From: an uncultured Lachnospiraceae bacterium
GTDB lineage: Bacteria; Bacillota; Clostridia; Lachnospirales; Lachnospiraceae
DNA length: 64,000 nucleotides
Assembly (NCBI GenBank): GCA_937891165.1
Contig: CALAEX010000129.1
Location: 72,303 to 136,302, forward strand
Direction: 5' to 3'
Part shown: piece after piece, positions 18,396 to 26,879 of the stretch
Layout: each line of letters starts with the position of its first letter
Numbering within the stretch: the stretch's first letter is position 1
Position numbers and translations under genes: made by a program
Notes under the pieces: generated by a model
Database searches by the model: none
The model's input: only the letters and a program-made list of their open reading frames with translations
Told to the model about the DNA's origin: nothing

Positions 18396-19112
18396 TTATT
18401 CATGTTTTGTTGTTGCATCCCCGTCTTCTTTAATGGTTCCTTTACTATAAACGCATGGCTTATAACTAATTTCGATACCATCTTCCATCTGACGAACATA
18501 CAAACGATAGCAACCAGCAACATCAATCTGAAGTTCAAATTCATTTTCTTCTGCACGTTTCAACTTCGCATATTCGATAATATCGTCATGAACGGTACAG
18601 AAAATCGGTAATACGATTTCTGGATTTGCTCCCTGAATAGAAAGTTCAGTTTCCATCTTTTCAGCTGCTAATTTTGTAATCGCTTTAATATCAGTAATTG
18701 ATGTTGTATTGTTACTTTCATTCCACTGAGTACAACGAACAACAGATTTTGGTTCAGATTCATCAACCTCTGTTAATCTGTTATTTTCGATATGTTTCAT
18801 ATAGATAGAAAAGTTTCCAAACTTTTCAAGATCGGAATTTTCTTCTGTTTCGAAACTGGTAGTAAACCCTATCTCCAATCTATTTGCAATAATGATTGCA
18901 TGAGTTTCTTTTGTCTTCTGAAGAGATTTCAGATGTTTCAAGATACATTCAAAGAATAAGGAATAACAAGCAATCGGAATCTGTGGTTTATTCATCTTGA
19001 TTCTGAAATACTGGTAAATATCCTTACATGCCAATTCCCCAATAGAAATAAGATGGTCTACATCATCTACTGCAACTTTTTCAAAGTATTCTTCTGCTTT
19101 TGTCATACTCAT
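18396..19112 (-). CDS. Unrecognised 238-aa protein
   Basis: 238 residues, acidic, alpha/beta; ends GTIKEDGDATTKHE. Starts 3 nt after the stop of the preceding gene, with GGGGGA as ribosome binding site, so it is in a unit with the Lys-rich genes at 19115-20285. No motif is recognised. Confidence 0.72.
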   Translation of the reverse strand: MSMTKAEEYFEKVAVDDVDHLISIGELACKDIYQYFRIKMNKPQIPIACYSLFFECILKHLKSLQKTKETHAIIIANRLEIGFTTSFETEENSDLEKFGNFSIYMKHIENNRLTEVDESEPKSVVRCTQWNESNNTTSITDIKAITKLAAEKMETELSIQGANPEIVLPIFCTVHDDIIEYAKLKRAEENEFELQIDVAGCYRLYVRQMEDGIEISYKPCVYSKGTIKEDGDATTKHE

Positions 19113-19114
19113 GG

Positions 19115-19720
19115 TTATTCATTTCCCCCTTTATTATTGAAAGTTCTAATAGGCTTTCCGGAATTATTCATTAGTCTGGAATTATTTCCAAACTTTTTAC
19201 TTGCACCTTTTCCTGATGGTTTCTGATAAGGTTTTTTACTTCCATTTCCTGTAAATGGTTTTCCACCTTTTTGCGGTGCTTTTCCTTTGTTAAAAGGTTT
19301 CTTTCCACCTTTATTCATTTTGGCTGCTCTCTTCTTAGCTGCAGCTTCATGCTGTTTCTTCACCTGCTCTTCTAAATCTTTAATCCATGTAATTTCTGCA
19401 TCTAAAATTCCTTCCAGATAGTGAAGTGCTACATTTGGAGAATCCATGGTGGAATTTTCAAATAACAGCTTTAATGTGCGGGCACTGATAATGAAAGCTG
19501 TAATGTGTTTTCTTCCTTCAAAAATATATAAAGGAAGTTTGTATTCCGGAGCTTTTTTCATCTCCTTATTTTTAATGGTAAAGATAAATTGAAGCTGTCC
19601 ATCTGCTTCTTTTGTTGTGTCAGCTTTGTGACGAATAGAATATGCAGTATGTTTTTCTGCTACTTTTTTCAAGAGTTCGTCAATTTTACCAACGTACTCT
19701 TCTGTGTTCATCATTTTCAT
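19115..19720 (-). CDS. Protein with basic Lys/Gly/Asn-rich tail
   Basis: About 201 residues from the ATG at 19720 (AAAGGAGT upstream); an earlier in-frame start at 19762 overlaps the preceding gene. The first ~120 residues look folded, with a coiled coil near IKDLEEQVKKQHEAAAKKR. The C-terminal ~75 residues are low complexity, repeating short GKKPF/GKPF/KKPYQ units, strongly basic and probably disordered. Such tails bind nucleic acids in many proteins; that use here is inference. No family recognised. Confidence 0.7.
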   Translation of the reverse strand: MKMMNTEEYVGKIDELLKKVAEKHTAYSIRHKADTTKEADGQLQFIFTIKNKEMKKAPEYKLPLYIFEGRKHITAFIISARTLKLLFENSTMDSPNVALHYLEGILDAEITWIKDLEEQVKKQHEAAAKKRAAKMNKGGKKPFNKGKAPQKGGKPFTGNGSKKPYQKPSGKGASKKFGNNSRLMNNSGKPIRTFNNKGGNE

Positions 19721-19745
19721 GTGTTTGTTTACTCCTTTGGTATTT

Positions 19746-20285
19746 TTATTCTTCAAGATCACGAATTAAATCAATGATCTTGCCAGTTTCGATATTGTAG
19801 ATTTCTTCAACAATTTTTGCATTCTTGAATTTATCCTGAACTACTTGCAAATCAGTTTCTGTAATTTCCTCTCCCTGTGTATACATCTTCACAAAGATAT
19901 TAATTACTTCATCGCCACTGTTTACTTCAATGACTTTATTCTCGTTTGTTACAAAAATTGTCAAATAACCAGACTGACCTTCATTGAGACAAACTTTAAC
20001 AACAAATAAACCTTTTGCATACTGAGAAAGATCTTCTAATGTTTCAAGATCATGCTCTTCTCGTTCAAAACAAATAAGTCTACTAAGTAACTCATTGTCT
20101 TCCTCATATCCTACTGCTGTCTTAACGATGTTGTCGATTCTACTTTTTTTCTTCTTTTTCTTTTTCTTCTTTTTATGGTCTTTATCAAACCCGAAGATAT
20201 CCGTTTTCTTGCTTACTTTGATATCATCGTAGTAAGATTCTTTTGGAGAACCAAATAACTTGATATAATCATTGCTCCCTCTCAT
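19746..20285 (-). CDS. Protein with poly-lysine run
   Basis: 179 residues. A run of about ten lysines at roughly 38-47 separates a short N-terminal part from a folded acidic alpha/beta domain. AGGAAAG precedes the start. It overlaps the next gene slightly. The poly-Lys tract could serve in nucleic-acid binding or packaging; nothing else is recognised. Confidence 0.7.
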   Translation of the reverse strand: MRGSNDYIKLFGSPKESYYDDIKVSKKTDIFGFDKDHKKKKKKKKKKSRIDNIVKTAVGYEEDNELLSRLICFEREEHDLETLEDLSQYAKGLFVVKVCLNEGQSGYLTIFVTNENKVIEVNSGDEVINIFVKMYTQGEEITETDLQVVQDKFKNAKIVEEIYNIETGKIIDLIRDLEE

Positions 20286-20315
20286 CTTTACTTTCCTTTC
20301 TAAATTGTGATAAAT

Positions 20316-20357
20316 AAATGTGCCTTGAATAATTAAATTTTAATCCAAGGCACATTT
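20316..20357 (-). terminator. Intrinsic terminator
   Basis: 12-bp perfect stem AAATGTGCCTTG with an AT-rich loop, followed by ATTTATTTATC on the - strand, after the 142-aa gene. Confidence 0.8.
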
Positions 20358-20363
20358 GGAATA

Positions 20364-20792
20364 TTATTCTGCGTCTTCAATAAGTTCAACCAACTGATGA
20401 ACAAATCTCTTCGGTACATTCACCTGTTTTACAGTGGAATTGTACATCGCTTTGTTTACATTCATATTGGATTCTTTAGACTTGATTCTTTCAGCTAACC
20501 AATCCTTGTATGAAAGTCCATCATCACTGATTGCTACTTTTGGATACTGAAATTCTTTAGATTTAATAATGCAGCATTCTATATCAGAACCATCAATCTG
20601 AGTATTCGCTACATACAATCCATCAGAACCTGTTTTCAATAACTCTGAATAAGACATCTTAATTTCAGATCTCTTTTCAGGTTTGGAATCTTTGTGTTCT
20701 TTTTGCTTCTTGTCTTTGTCTTTACCTTTCTTATCTTTCTTCTTTTTCCCGGATGCTTCAAGCATTCCATCAATTGTCCAATATTCTCCCAT
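20364..20792 (-). CDS. Lys/Asp-rich N-terminal protein, 142 aa
   Basis: 142 residues. Residues ~15-45 are an alternating Lys/Asp/Glu low-complexity stretch (KKKKDKKGKDKDKKQKEHK), followed by an ~95-residue folded domain. It follows the DNA ligase gene by 28 nt, with GGAGGACGAGCC as ribosome binding site, and ends at a terminator, so ligase and this gene form one unit. No family recognised. Confidence 0.7.
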   Translation of the reverse strand: MGEYWTIDGMLEASGKKKKDKKGKDKDKKQKEHKDSKPEKRSEIKMSYSELLKTGSDGLYVANTQIDGSDIECCIIKSKEFQYPKVAISDDGLSYKDWLAERIKSKESNMNVNKAMYNSTVKQVNVPKRFVHQLVELIEDAE

Positions 20793-20820
20793 TGGCTCGT
20801 CCTCCTTTTATTTGGTATTT

Positions 20821-22959
20821 TTATTTATTATTATCATACTTTTTGAGTATGTCTAATAATTCTTCTTTTGTGATGATTTTGACTTTCTTCTTCTTAGCCT
20901 TTGTCACCTTATTCGAAGTTGCTAATTTATTTGGTACTACTAAGTAATCTACATCTTCTTTAATAGTTCCTGCCACTGCACCTCCTAAAGAAATAATATA
21001 CTTCTCAAGTTCAGGTTCTCGAATTTTTGTGAAACATACTTGGAACTTTGGAGTTTCTCCAAGAGGATCATTATGGATGATATTCAATTCATTCCATAAA
21101 AACTTAATTGTAGTCTCAGCATCTTTCATACCTTTGATAATTCGTTTTGCTTTACGATTACCAATTCCTTTTACCTGTGTTAGTGCTTCGAAATTATCTT
21201 CATGAACAATTTCCATCAATTCATCAAAAGAATATACTGCAAGAATCCAAGCGAAGTTTCTTTCTCCAAGCCCATTAATTCCTAAAGAACCTAATACTAC
21301 ATAATCATATACAGTTCTTTTATCATCAATTTGTTTTAACCAATTATCGAAAGTGACATCGCCGAAACCTTTCTGATTAACAATTTTTCTTCTATGTTTC
21401 TTTAATTTATACAAATCTGGAATTTCTCTAAGAACTCCCATTTCATATAAAGCATCAATAGAAGCATATGAGATATCTAAAATTCTAAGTTTATTTAAGT
21501 AGTTAAGAATCTTACCTTTCTTCCTACAATCGCAGTTTGGATTTAAACAACTTAAAAATGCGCCATCTCTAGTCACTTTCTCTCCGCAACTTGGACATCT
21601 TTCTAATGGTTTAATCATCTTTTTACCACTACGATTTAATTCACAAGTTGTATCAATAGTTGCATATGGAATAATGTCATATAAAATTTTAACCATATCC
21701 CCTTTTGCTAAACGAAGTCTTTCTACGTTTTCTACTGTGCTAAGGGATGCAGAACTAATTTTGTTTCCTTTAATTGTAACCGGCTCCACTTTAACTACTG
21801 GAGTAATTCTTCCAAGTAATCCAACCTGATACACGACATCTTCTACTCTAGTATATGCATACTCTTCTGTAAATTTATACGCAACTTCAAAGTTATTGAT
21901 ATCATTATCTCTACCAAGAGTCTTTCTAAGTTCTCTATCAATAAGATAAATAACTGCTCCATCACATCTAAGTCCATCTGCATAACGATGGTCTAATGCG
22001 AACTGCTCGATTTCTTCAATATTACCAAGTTTAGTTCTAACGTATGGATGATCGAATACTTCTGGGCATAACTCTTCAATTTCATCGCCTTCTTCAATAT
22101 AACGAAGCTGCATGATTACTAAATGTTTATTTCTTTCATCTGGATTATCAGAATTAATGATACCAGAAGCAACTGCTCTAGACTGTTTATAATCTTTAGA
22201 GTAGTTCTTATTATATTCAATAACATAACTTTCTGGAACCATAATTTCTGTCTTCATGCCATAATTTCTAGGATCAGTTGTAGTTCCGTCTAATCTTCTA
22301 AGAGGTCTTCTAACACCTTTAAAATGATGAGTTACATCTTCAGCAGTGTTAAATTTTGTATATCCTCTGGTAAGAGAACGATTTAAGTTTCCAGATTTAT
22401 GGAATTCATGAATTACAGATACTCCATCCCACTTTGGGAACACATAAATATCCTGTTCTCTAAGATTAATTTTCTTTCCTGTTTTAGACTCATAAAGTCT
22501 TTCAGTCTTAGCAATCCATCCATCCAAAGTTTTTCTGGATTTATTTACTTTTTCATATGGTTGTTCTAAATAATGTACCTTATCTAAAGACCCCCTAAGA
22601 ATAGGATAAATATGTTTTCCTTCTTTTTTGTTCGGTCTGTTATTTACTGGTAAAGTAATGAAATCTTCTTTCCCATTTGCAACCAAAATGTCTTTTAACT
22701 TGTCATACTCAGCATCATCGATCCCAGTATCAAGTCCTGTTCTGTCAAAGATATACCAAGCAATCATGGCATAGTTTGCAACAAAAGATAAAGTGGTATC
22801 ATCAAATGCTACCTGTCCTTTATCAAAATACTCCAGAATTTCTCTGATATTTCTTACCATGTCCTCTCTGTTTGTTACCTGTGCTGCTTCCTCCTCAGTA
22901 ATAGTTCCAAGTTCCAAAGCTTTTTTAATGTCGGATAATTCAATAAGTTTTTTCATCAT
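20821..22959 (-). CDS. ligA: NAD+-dependent DNA ligase (LigA-type)
   Basis: 712 residues from the ATG at 22959 (AAAGGAAACG upstream); a longer frame to 23016 has no ribosome binding site and crosses the promoter. Domain order matches bacterial LigA: adenylation domain with the active-site motif KWDG (Lys176), OB fold around YKFTEEYAYTRVEDVVYQVG (~370-450), a four-Cys zinc finger (CPSCG and CLNPNCDC, ~455-480), helix-hairpin-helix repeats (GINGLG, VKGIGNRKAKRI) and a C-terminal BRCT domain (~650-705). It seals nicks using NAD+, for replication and repair. The promoter at 22996-23024 is a good match to the host sigma-A consensus. Confidence 0.93.
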   Translation of the reverse strand: MMKKLIELSDIKKALELGTITEEEAAQVTNREDMVRNIREILEYFDKGQVAFDDTTLSFVANYAMIAWYIFDRTGLDTGIDDAEYDKLKDILVANGKEDFITLPVNNRPNKKEGKHIYPILRGSLDKVHYLEQPYEKVNKSRKTLDGWIAKTERLYESKTGKKINLREQDIYVFPKWDGVSVIHEFHKSGNLNRSLTRGYTKFNTAEDVTHHFKGVRRPLRRLDGTTTDPRNYGMKTEIMVPESYVIEYNKNYSKDYKQSRAVASGIINSDNPDERNKHLVIMQLRYIEEGDEIEELCPEVFDHPYVRTKLGNIEEIEQFALDHRYADGLRCDGAVIYLIDRELRKTLGRDNDINNFEVAYKFTEEYAYTRVEDVVYQVGLLGRITPVVKVEPVTIKGNKISSASLSTVENVERLRLAKGDMVKILYDIIPYATIDTTCELNRSGKKMIKPLERCPSCGEKVTRDGAFLSCLNPNCDCRKKGKILNYLNKLRILDISYASIDALYEMGVLREIPDLYKLKKHRRKIVNQKGFGDVTFDNWLKQIDDKRTVYDYVVLGSLGINGLGERNFAWILAVYSFDELMEIVHEDNFEALTQVKGIGNRKAKRIIKGMKDAETTIKFLWNELNIIHNDPLGETPKFQVCFTKIREPELEKYIISLGGAVAGTIKEDVDYLVVPNKLATSNKVTKAKKKKVKIITKEELLDILKKYDNNK

Positions 22960-22995
22960 CTTACACGTTTCCTTTCTTTTTTTATATCCAAATAA

Positions 22996-23024
22996 ATAAT
23001 ATATATCTAAAGACAAAAAGTCAA
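22996..23024 (-). promoter_or_regulatory. Sigma-A-like promoter of ligase gene
   Basis: TTGACT (23024-23019), 17-nt spacer, TATTAT (23001-22996), about 35 nt before the ligase start. Exact spacing supports recognition by host sigma-A-type polymerase. Confidence 0.75.
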
Positions 23025-23031
23025 TATTATT

Positions 23032-23158
23032 TTATTTATTTAACATATAAGTAATGATGAGGTTTATCGTCGTATAAATATTCCAAATTACACAAAAATA
23101 CGGTTTTAAATCATTTGAAGTATGGACTTGAAACAAGGTCGGAAAAGGTTTCAAGTCC
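23032..23158 (-). other. Possible small ORF or gene remnant with hairpin
   Basis: The - strand has AGAAAGGAG followed 6 nt later by a TTG at about 23155 that opens a 40-codon frame ending in a hydrophobic stretch (WNIYTTINLIITYMLNK). The first codons lie in a 12-bp perfect hairpin (23122-23160). A real small membrane peptide, a decayed gene, or a terminator are all possible. Confidence 0.25.
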
Positions 23159-23246
23159 ATCTCCTTTCTAAATTTTTGTGAAGGTGATATTGTTAATGTA
23201 TGAGAAAGCGGGAAGAATTGCATTAATGATGATTGTGAGTTTTAAG

Positions 23247-23277
23247 TACCCTAGACGTATTATCTACGTCTAGGGTA
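23247..23277. terminator. Intrinsic terminator (better on + strand)
   Basis: 13-bp perfect stem TACCCTAGACGTA with 5-nt loop. The T-rich run (TCTTTATTTTT) follows on the + side, while the - side, where the holin-like gene ends, has only a weak run. This hints at a small + strand transcript in 23160-23280 as well. Confidence 0.6.
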
Positions 23278-23286
23278 TCTTTATTT

Positions 23287-23703
23287 TTACATATCTCCAC
23301 TATCATCAGGAAAGTCTTCTTCAAACTGAACTTCACTCATAATGGTTTCATCTTCTTCTACATTATTCCCGATTTTACCATCATCCAATAAATCTTTAAT
23401 TTCATTAAACCACTTATCTACAGTCTTTCTAAGACGTTCTTTTGAAACAAAAAATCTAACCCATTTAGGAAGCATTTCATATGCAGCAGTAACTGCTTCA
23501 TTCAAACGTTCCTGTCCTACCTTTGTTCCGGTGATAGAATGCTCTAATTTTAAAAAAACTTCATATAAATCTTTTCTGATATCAGAAATAGACTTATTTC
23601 TCAGATAAACGAATACGAGAACAACCACAACACCAATTCCTACATAAGAATCATATTTTCCAGAAATAGTGTTGGAGATAATAGAAGTGAATATTTCGTG
23701 CAT
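23287..23703 (-). CDS. Holin-like membrane protein (LLH-type)
   Basis: 138 residues from the ATG at 23703 (GGAAGG upstream). One N-terminal transmembrane helix (about 20-34, VGIGVVVVLVFVYL), then an amphipathic charged region with EAVTAAYEMLPKWVRFF and VDKWFNEIKDLL, and an acidic tail. The arrangement (short N-terminus, single span, conserved LPxW/RFF stretch) resembles the phage holin LLH family, which makes membrane lesions that end infection. It lies just downstream of the capsid gene rather than beside an endolysin, so the call is tentative. Confidence 0.5.
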   Translation of the reverse strand: MHEIFTSIISNTISGKYDSYVGIGVVVVLVFVYLRNKSISDIRKDLYEVFLKLEHSITGTKVGQERLNEAVTAAYEMLPKWVRFFVSKERLRKTVDKWFNEIKDLLDDGKIGNNVEEDETIMSEVQFEEDFPDDSGDM

Positions 23704-23787
23704 AATCTTTACCTTCCTTTCTTCATCATAATAAAACATCAATGATTGATGACATTATAATACTGTCTTATTTTGAGAAACAAAACG

Positions 23788-23813
23788 TGACTACATGATT
23801 TCTCATGTAGTCA
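23788..23813 (-). terminator. Second terminator downstream of capsid gene
   Basis: 11-bp perfect stem TGACTACATGA with short loop, ~95 nt beyond the first capsid-gene terminator, followed by CGTTTTGTTTC. The 23743-23976 gap holds these two hairpins and no gene that I can support. Confidence 0.65.
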
Positions 23814-23908
23814 ACTTATATTTGTTTATGAAGGTTTTTGAATAAACAGATATTTTTTTTTCTGCTAATTAATTGTTAGTAAATACTTATTTTTTACATA
23901 TAATAAAA

Positions 23909-23938
23909 AAGAGACTTGAGATTTTTCTCAAGTCTCTT
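23909..23938 (-). terminator. Capsid-gene terminator
   Basis: 13-bp perfect stem AAGAGACTTGAGA followed by TTTTTTATTATATG on the - strand, about 40 nt after the major capsid stop. Confidence 0.88.
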
Positions 23939-23976
23939 AATTTATCTTAATTCAAAACAGGTCAACACCAACCGGA

Positions 23977-25722
23977 TTAGTTAGGCATGAAGCTAGAGTC
24001 AATGAACTCAGCGTTGCTGAATGTTACTAATCCCTGAATACCCTGGATGCTTGCATCTGTATAACGAGATACACCCATTAAGTTAGTGTAAGAACCGCCT
24101 GGACGATCAGGAGATCTGTAAGCAGAATCTTTTGCTGTTAAGATATGTGTATTATATTTATAATGTTTGAAAGTCATCTGTTTAGGATCGAGCGCGATAG
24201 GAACGATTCTTAACCCTTTGTGGTTTGGATGAAGTTCATCAATCTTAAGAGCAGAAACAACCTGAACTTTAACGTTACCAGTTGTCATTACACCATAGCT
24301 GTAGTTGTGTTTTACACCACCTGTTGTGGAACCGGAGTTAAGTACCCAGTTTACATTCTTTCCAAGTAAAGAAATGTATTTAGGGTTACCGTAAATTACA
24401 AATGTCAAATCTTCCATCTTACAAGCGTTTGTTAAATCGATAATAAATCTATCGATAATCCACTTGAGCTGCTTTTCGATGAATTCAGACTGTAATGCAA
24501 CTGTCTGGATTGTAGAATCACAGTTGAAGTCTTTGAAACGTACGAAGCTGTTCCATTCCAATGGATCTAATTCAAGACCTTTGTAGAAGTCAAACTGTTC
24601 ATTGAGGTAATCAAGAACTTTGTTGTCTTCCATGTTTGTAAGATATGTGGATAACATATCATATGTCTTTTTGTAAAGATCCATATTGAGAAGAGCTTTG
24701 TGGTCATCAAGCTGTTCAATAGTGTATGGGATGTTCACTCTGTGACCATCTTCGATTTTCCACTCACGTTCTTCTCTTGTGTAGTCGAAGCTTACCGCAC
24801 GTTCATTTTTTGTGTTACTTAAGTATCCATCGAATACTACGGAAACAATCTGACCGGAAGCAGAGTTAAGTGTGATTAAGTTGGAGATAAAGTCAACTGT
24901 ACCTGTTAACATATCCTGAACTTCAACTTCTTCACCGTCTGCATTTTTAACAACTGTATCAATTTTTCCACCCATCCACTGAGATGTGTGTAAGTTGATG
25001 TACATATTTACTGGAACTTCAACACCGTCAGCTGTAATAGCTTTAACGATTTTGAGGTCAATAGTAATATTTTCACGGGCTGCTACTGCTGCATCTGTTA
25101 AGTTTTCAATAATATCATAGTTGAATAAAGGTAAATTAACCGGATCATTTTTGATCGGTAAACCTTTACCAGCTTCAAAAATTTTCTTGTAGTCGCCATT
25201 GTAGAAGCACTGTGGATATTTGTAACGTTCTTTTGTCTGGTTATCAATTACCCATGTCTGTTCGATCTGTTTTTTGATAACCGGAGTTTTTGTTACTTCT
25301 GTCTGCATAATATCTTTAGTAGCTAAAGATAAATGCTGCTTAACAAGAATTGGATAGTCGATAGCTTTGATTGGCATTAACTGTCCAACAGTTGTAGATT
25401 CTTTTACAAAGTCAGCTGTACAGTTGTCCCATAACTGAGAAACCTGTTCATACATGTTAGAGTATGCACCATATTTTTCAGCGTCCTGGCGATCTCTGCT
25501 TTCAGCTTCTAATGTAGAAAGGGCAGCTTCTTTGAACGCCTGCATAACAGGACCGTTTTTAACAAGCTGAGCGATATCTAAGAAATAGTTGATGTTTTTA
25601 TGTTCTAATTCTTCAACAGCAGATTCGAACGCTGCATCAAAACCATTTTCCTGATTTGCCATATTAAATCCACCAATAGTATCATTGGTGTTTACAGATT
25701 CAAGAAATGCTAAAGTTTGCAT
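23977..25722 (-). CDS. Major capsid protein (HK97-fold, probable)
   Basis: 581 residues from the ATG at 25722 (AAGGAGGAC upstream). Segments typical of large-phage capsid proteins: TTVGQLMPIKAIDYPILVKQ and KDIMQTEVTKTPVIKKQIEQ in the N-terminal part, FVIYGNPKYISLLG near 450, and a C-terminal stretch with VSALKIDE, MTFKHYKYNTHILTAKDSAY and MGVSRYTDASIQGIQGL. These order like the A- and P-domains of HK97-fold capsid proteins; assignment is from pattern recall, not a search. Context fits: an acidic scaffold-like protein upstream and tandem terminators downstream. Codons look more C-rich than in neighbours, as expected for a very highly expressed gene. Confidence 0.75.
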   Translation of the reverse strand: MQTLAFLESVNTNDTIGGFNMANQENGFDAAFESAVEELEHKNINYFLDIAQLVKNGPVMQAFKEAALSTLEAESRDRQDAEKYGAYSNMYEQVSQLWDNCTADFVKESTTVGQLMPIKAIDYPILVKQHLSLATKDIMQTEVTKTPVIKKQIEQTWVIDNQTKERYKYPQCFYNGDYKKIFEAGKGLPIKNDPVNLPLFNYDIIENLTDAAVAARENITIDLKIVKAITADGVEVPVNMYINLHTSQWMGGKIDTVVKNADGEEVEVQDMLTGTVDFISNLITLNSASGQIVSVVFDGYLSNTKNERAVSFDYTREEREWKIEDGHRVNIPYTIEQLDDHKALLNMDLYKKTYDMLSTYLTNMEDNKVLDYLNEQFDFYKGLELDPLEWNSFVRFKDFNCDSTIQTVALQSEFIEKQLKWIIDRFIIDLTNACKMEDLTFVIYGNPKYISLLGKNVNWVLNSGSTTGGVKHNYSYGVMTTGNVKVQVVSALKIDELHPNHKGLRIVPIALDPKQMTFKHYKYNTHILTAKDSAYRSPDRPGGSYTNLMGVSRYTDASIQGIQGLVTFSNAEFIDSSFMPN

Positions 25723-25790
25723 TTGCTTGTCCTCCTTTTTATAAAATTTAACGTGTTTCAAAAATAAAATACATATGTTAGTTTTCTTTC

Positions 25791-25812
25791 TAAATTATCT
25801 TGCGATAATTTA
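25791..25812 (-). terminator. Short hairpin before capsid gene
   Basis: 9-bp AT-rich stem TAAATTATC with TTGC loop after the acidic gene, followed by a T-rich stretch. Probably a weak or processing site that lets capsid transcription be set separately. Confidence 0.5.
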
Positions 25813-25814
25813 AT

Positions 25815-26864
25815 TTAATGTTTAGATTCCTCTTTCTTATTTTTATTCAATTCTAAAGATTTGAAATTTAAAAGACAAATCGCTTTAATCTTTTCATAAA
25901 AGAATGAATTCTGTAAAAAAGAATCTGTCTGAAACTTAAGTAGCATATAATCTCTGGTGAGGTTTTCAATACGTTTAAATTTAGAAAGAACTTTTGTGGA
26001 AGCTAATTCAAATCTTTCACTATCACTAACCCCAGATTCCAAACGTTCAATAAAATACACAATAGCATTATATAGATCGAGAAATCTTTTATACATCTCA
26101 TGTTTTCGAACATCATCTTTTGTAACCGATTGCCCAGCATTAGGGTCTGTAGCTGTCGGATCTGCATTTGAGTCTATAGTTCCATCGTCGGCTGGAGTAT
26201 CTAAAGATACATCAGCTCCTAAATCACCCGTATCTTCTATATTAGCACCATCTTCTCCAGTAGTTGCATCAACTACTTCTCCACCTTCCTCAGGAGCTAC
26301 CTCACCTTCTGCTGGAGGAACTTCTTCGGAAGGTTGTTCTGGTTGAATTTCACCTTCTACTGGAACTTCACCCTCAGCAGGTGTAGGTTCTGTTGGTTGT
26401 GTTTCTGTTTGTTCTGGAACTGCTTCTCCAGCGGTAGCATCAATAACTTCTGTTGGTTCTCCTTCTACTGGCTCTGGTTCTTCTGGGGTAGTTTCTGGTT
26501 CTGTAGCAACATCATTGACATCAATATCATCAATAGATAAACTATCGACATCAAAGTCACTATCTAAATCAGAACCTAAATCTCCAAGATCTTCCTGATC
26601 TTCATAATCCAAATCTACCTCATTCGGAATATCATCAAAGTCATCAATGTCTTCTGATAAATCATCAAAACCTTGTATATCATCTGAAGTATCGTCAATA
26701 TCTTCCACATCAAATAATTCTTCTGGGTCTACAAGGTCGGCGTAGTCTGTTTTAATAGGTCTAACAGATACTACTCTAGGTTTCCTTTTCTTTTTCTTAG
26801 GAGCTTCAGTAAAGATTCCCAAGGATTCGAAAAGAGGAATCTCTCTAGCAGTGCGTATAATCAT
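25815..26864 (-). CDS. Acidic, largely disordered protein next to capsid gene
   Basis: 349 residues. A basic patch (KKKKRKPR, ~23-30) is followed by ~190 residues of extreme Asp/Glu/Pro/Thr bias with recurring short units (DDIDDFDDI, EGEVP, PEQTETQPTEP), then a helical ~100-residue C-terminus. It starts 15 nt after the 632-aa gene and lies directly upstream of the capsid gene. Acidic, disordered proteins at this place are often scaffolding or prohead-core proteins; this is inference from position and composition only. Confidence 0.7.
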   Translation of the reverse strand: MIIRTAREIPLFESLGIFTEAPKKKKRKPRVVSVRPIKTDYADLVDPEELFDVEDIDDTSDDIQGFDDLSEDIDDFDDIPNEVDLDYEDQEDLGDLGSDLDSDFDVDSLSIDDIDVNDVATEPETTPEEPEPVEGEPTEVIDATAGEAVPEQTETQPTEPTPAEGEVPVEGEIQPEQPSEEVPPAEGEVAPEEGGEVVDATTGEDGANIEDTGDLGADVSLDTPADDGTIDSNADPTATDPNAGQSVTKDDVRKHEMYKRFLDLYNAIVYFIERLESGVSDSERFELASTKVLSKFKRIENLTRDYMLLKFQTDSFLQNSFFYEKIKAICLLNFKSLELNKNKKEESKH

Positions 26865-26879
26865 TGCTTTAAACCCCCA

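Noticed and set aside
23193..23270. 25-codon + strand frame ending inside a terminator hairpin
   Set aside because: Ribosome site is poor and the peptide is unremarkable; noted only as a possible small transcript.
23977..25722. Chimallin (phage nucleus shell) instead of capsid protein
   Set aside because: Length is near that of chimallin, but the sequence segments and its place next to acidic scaffold-like and holin-like genes fit a capsid protein better.
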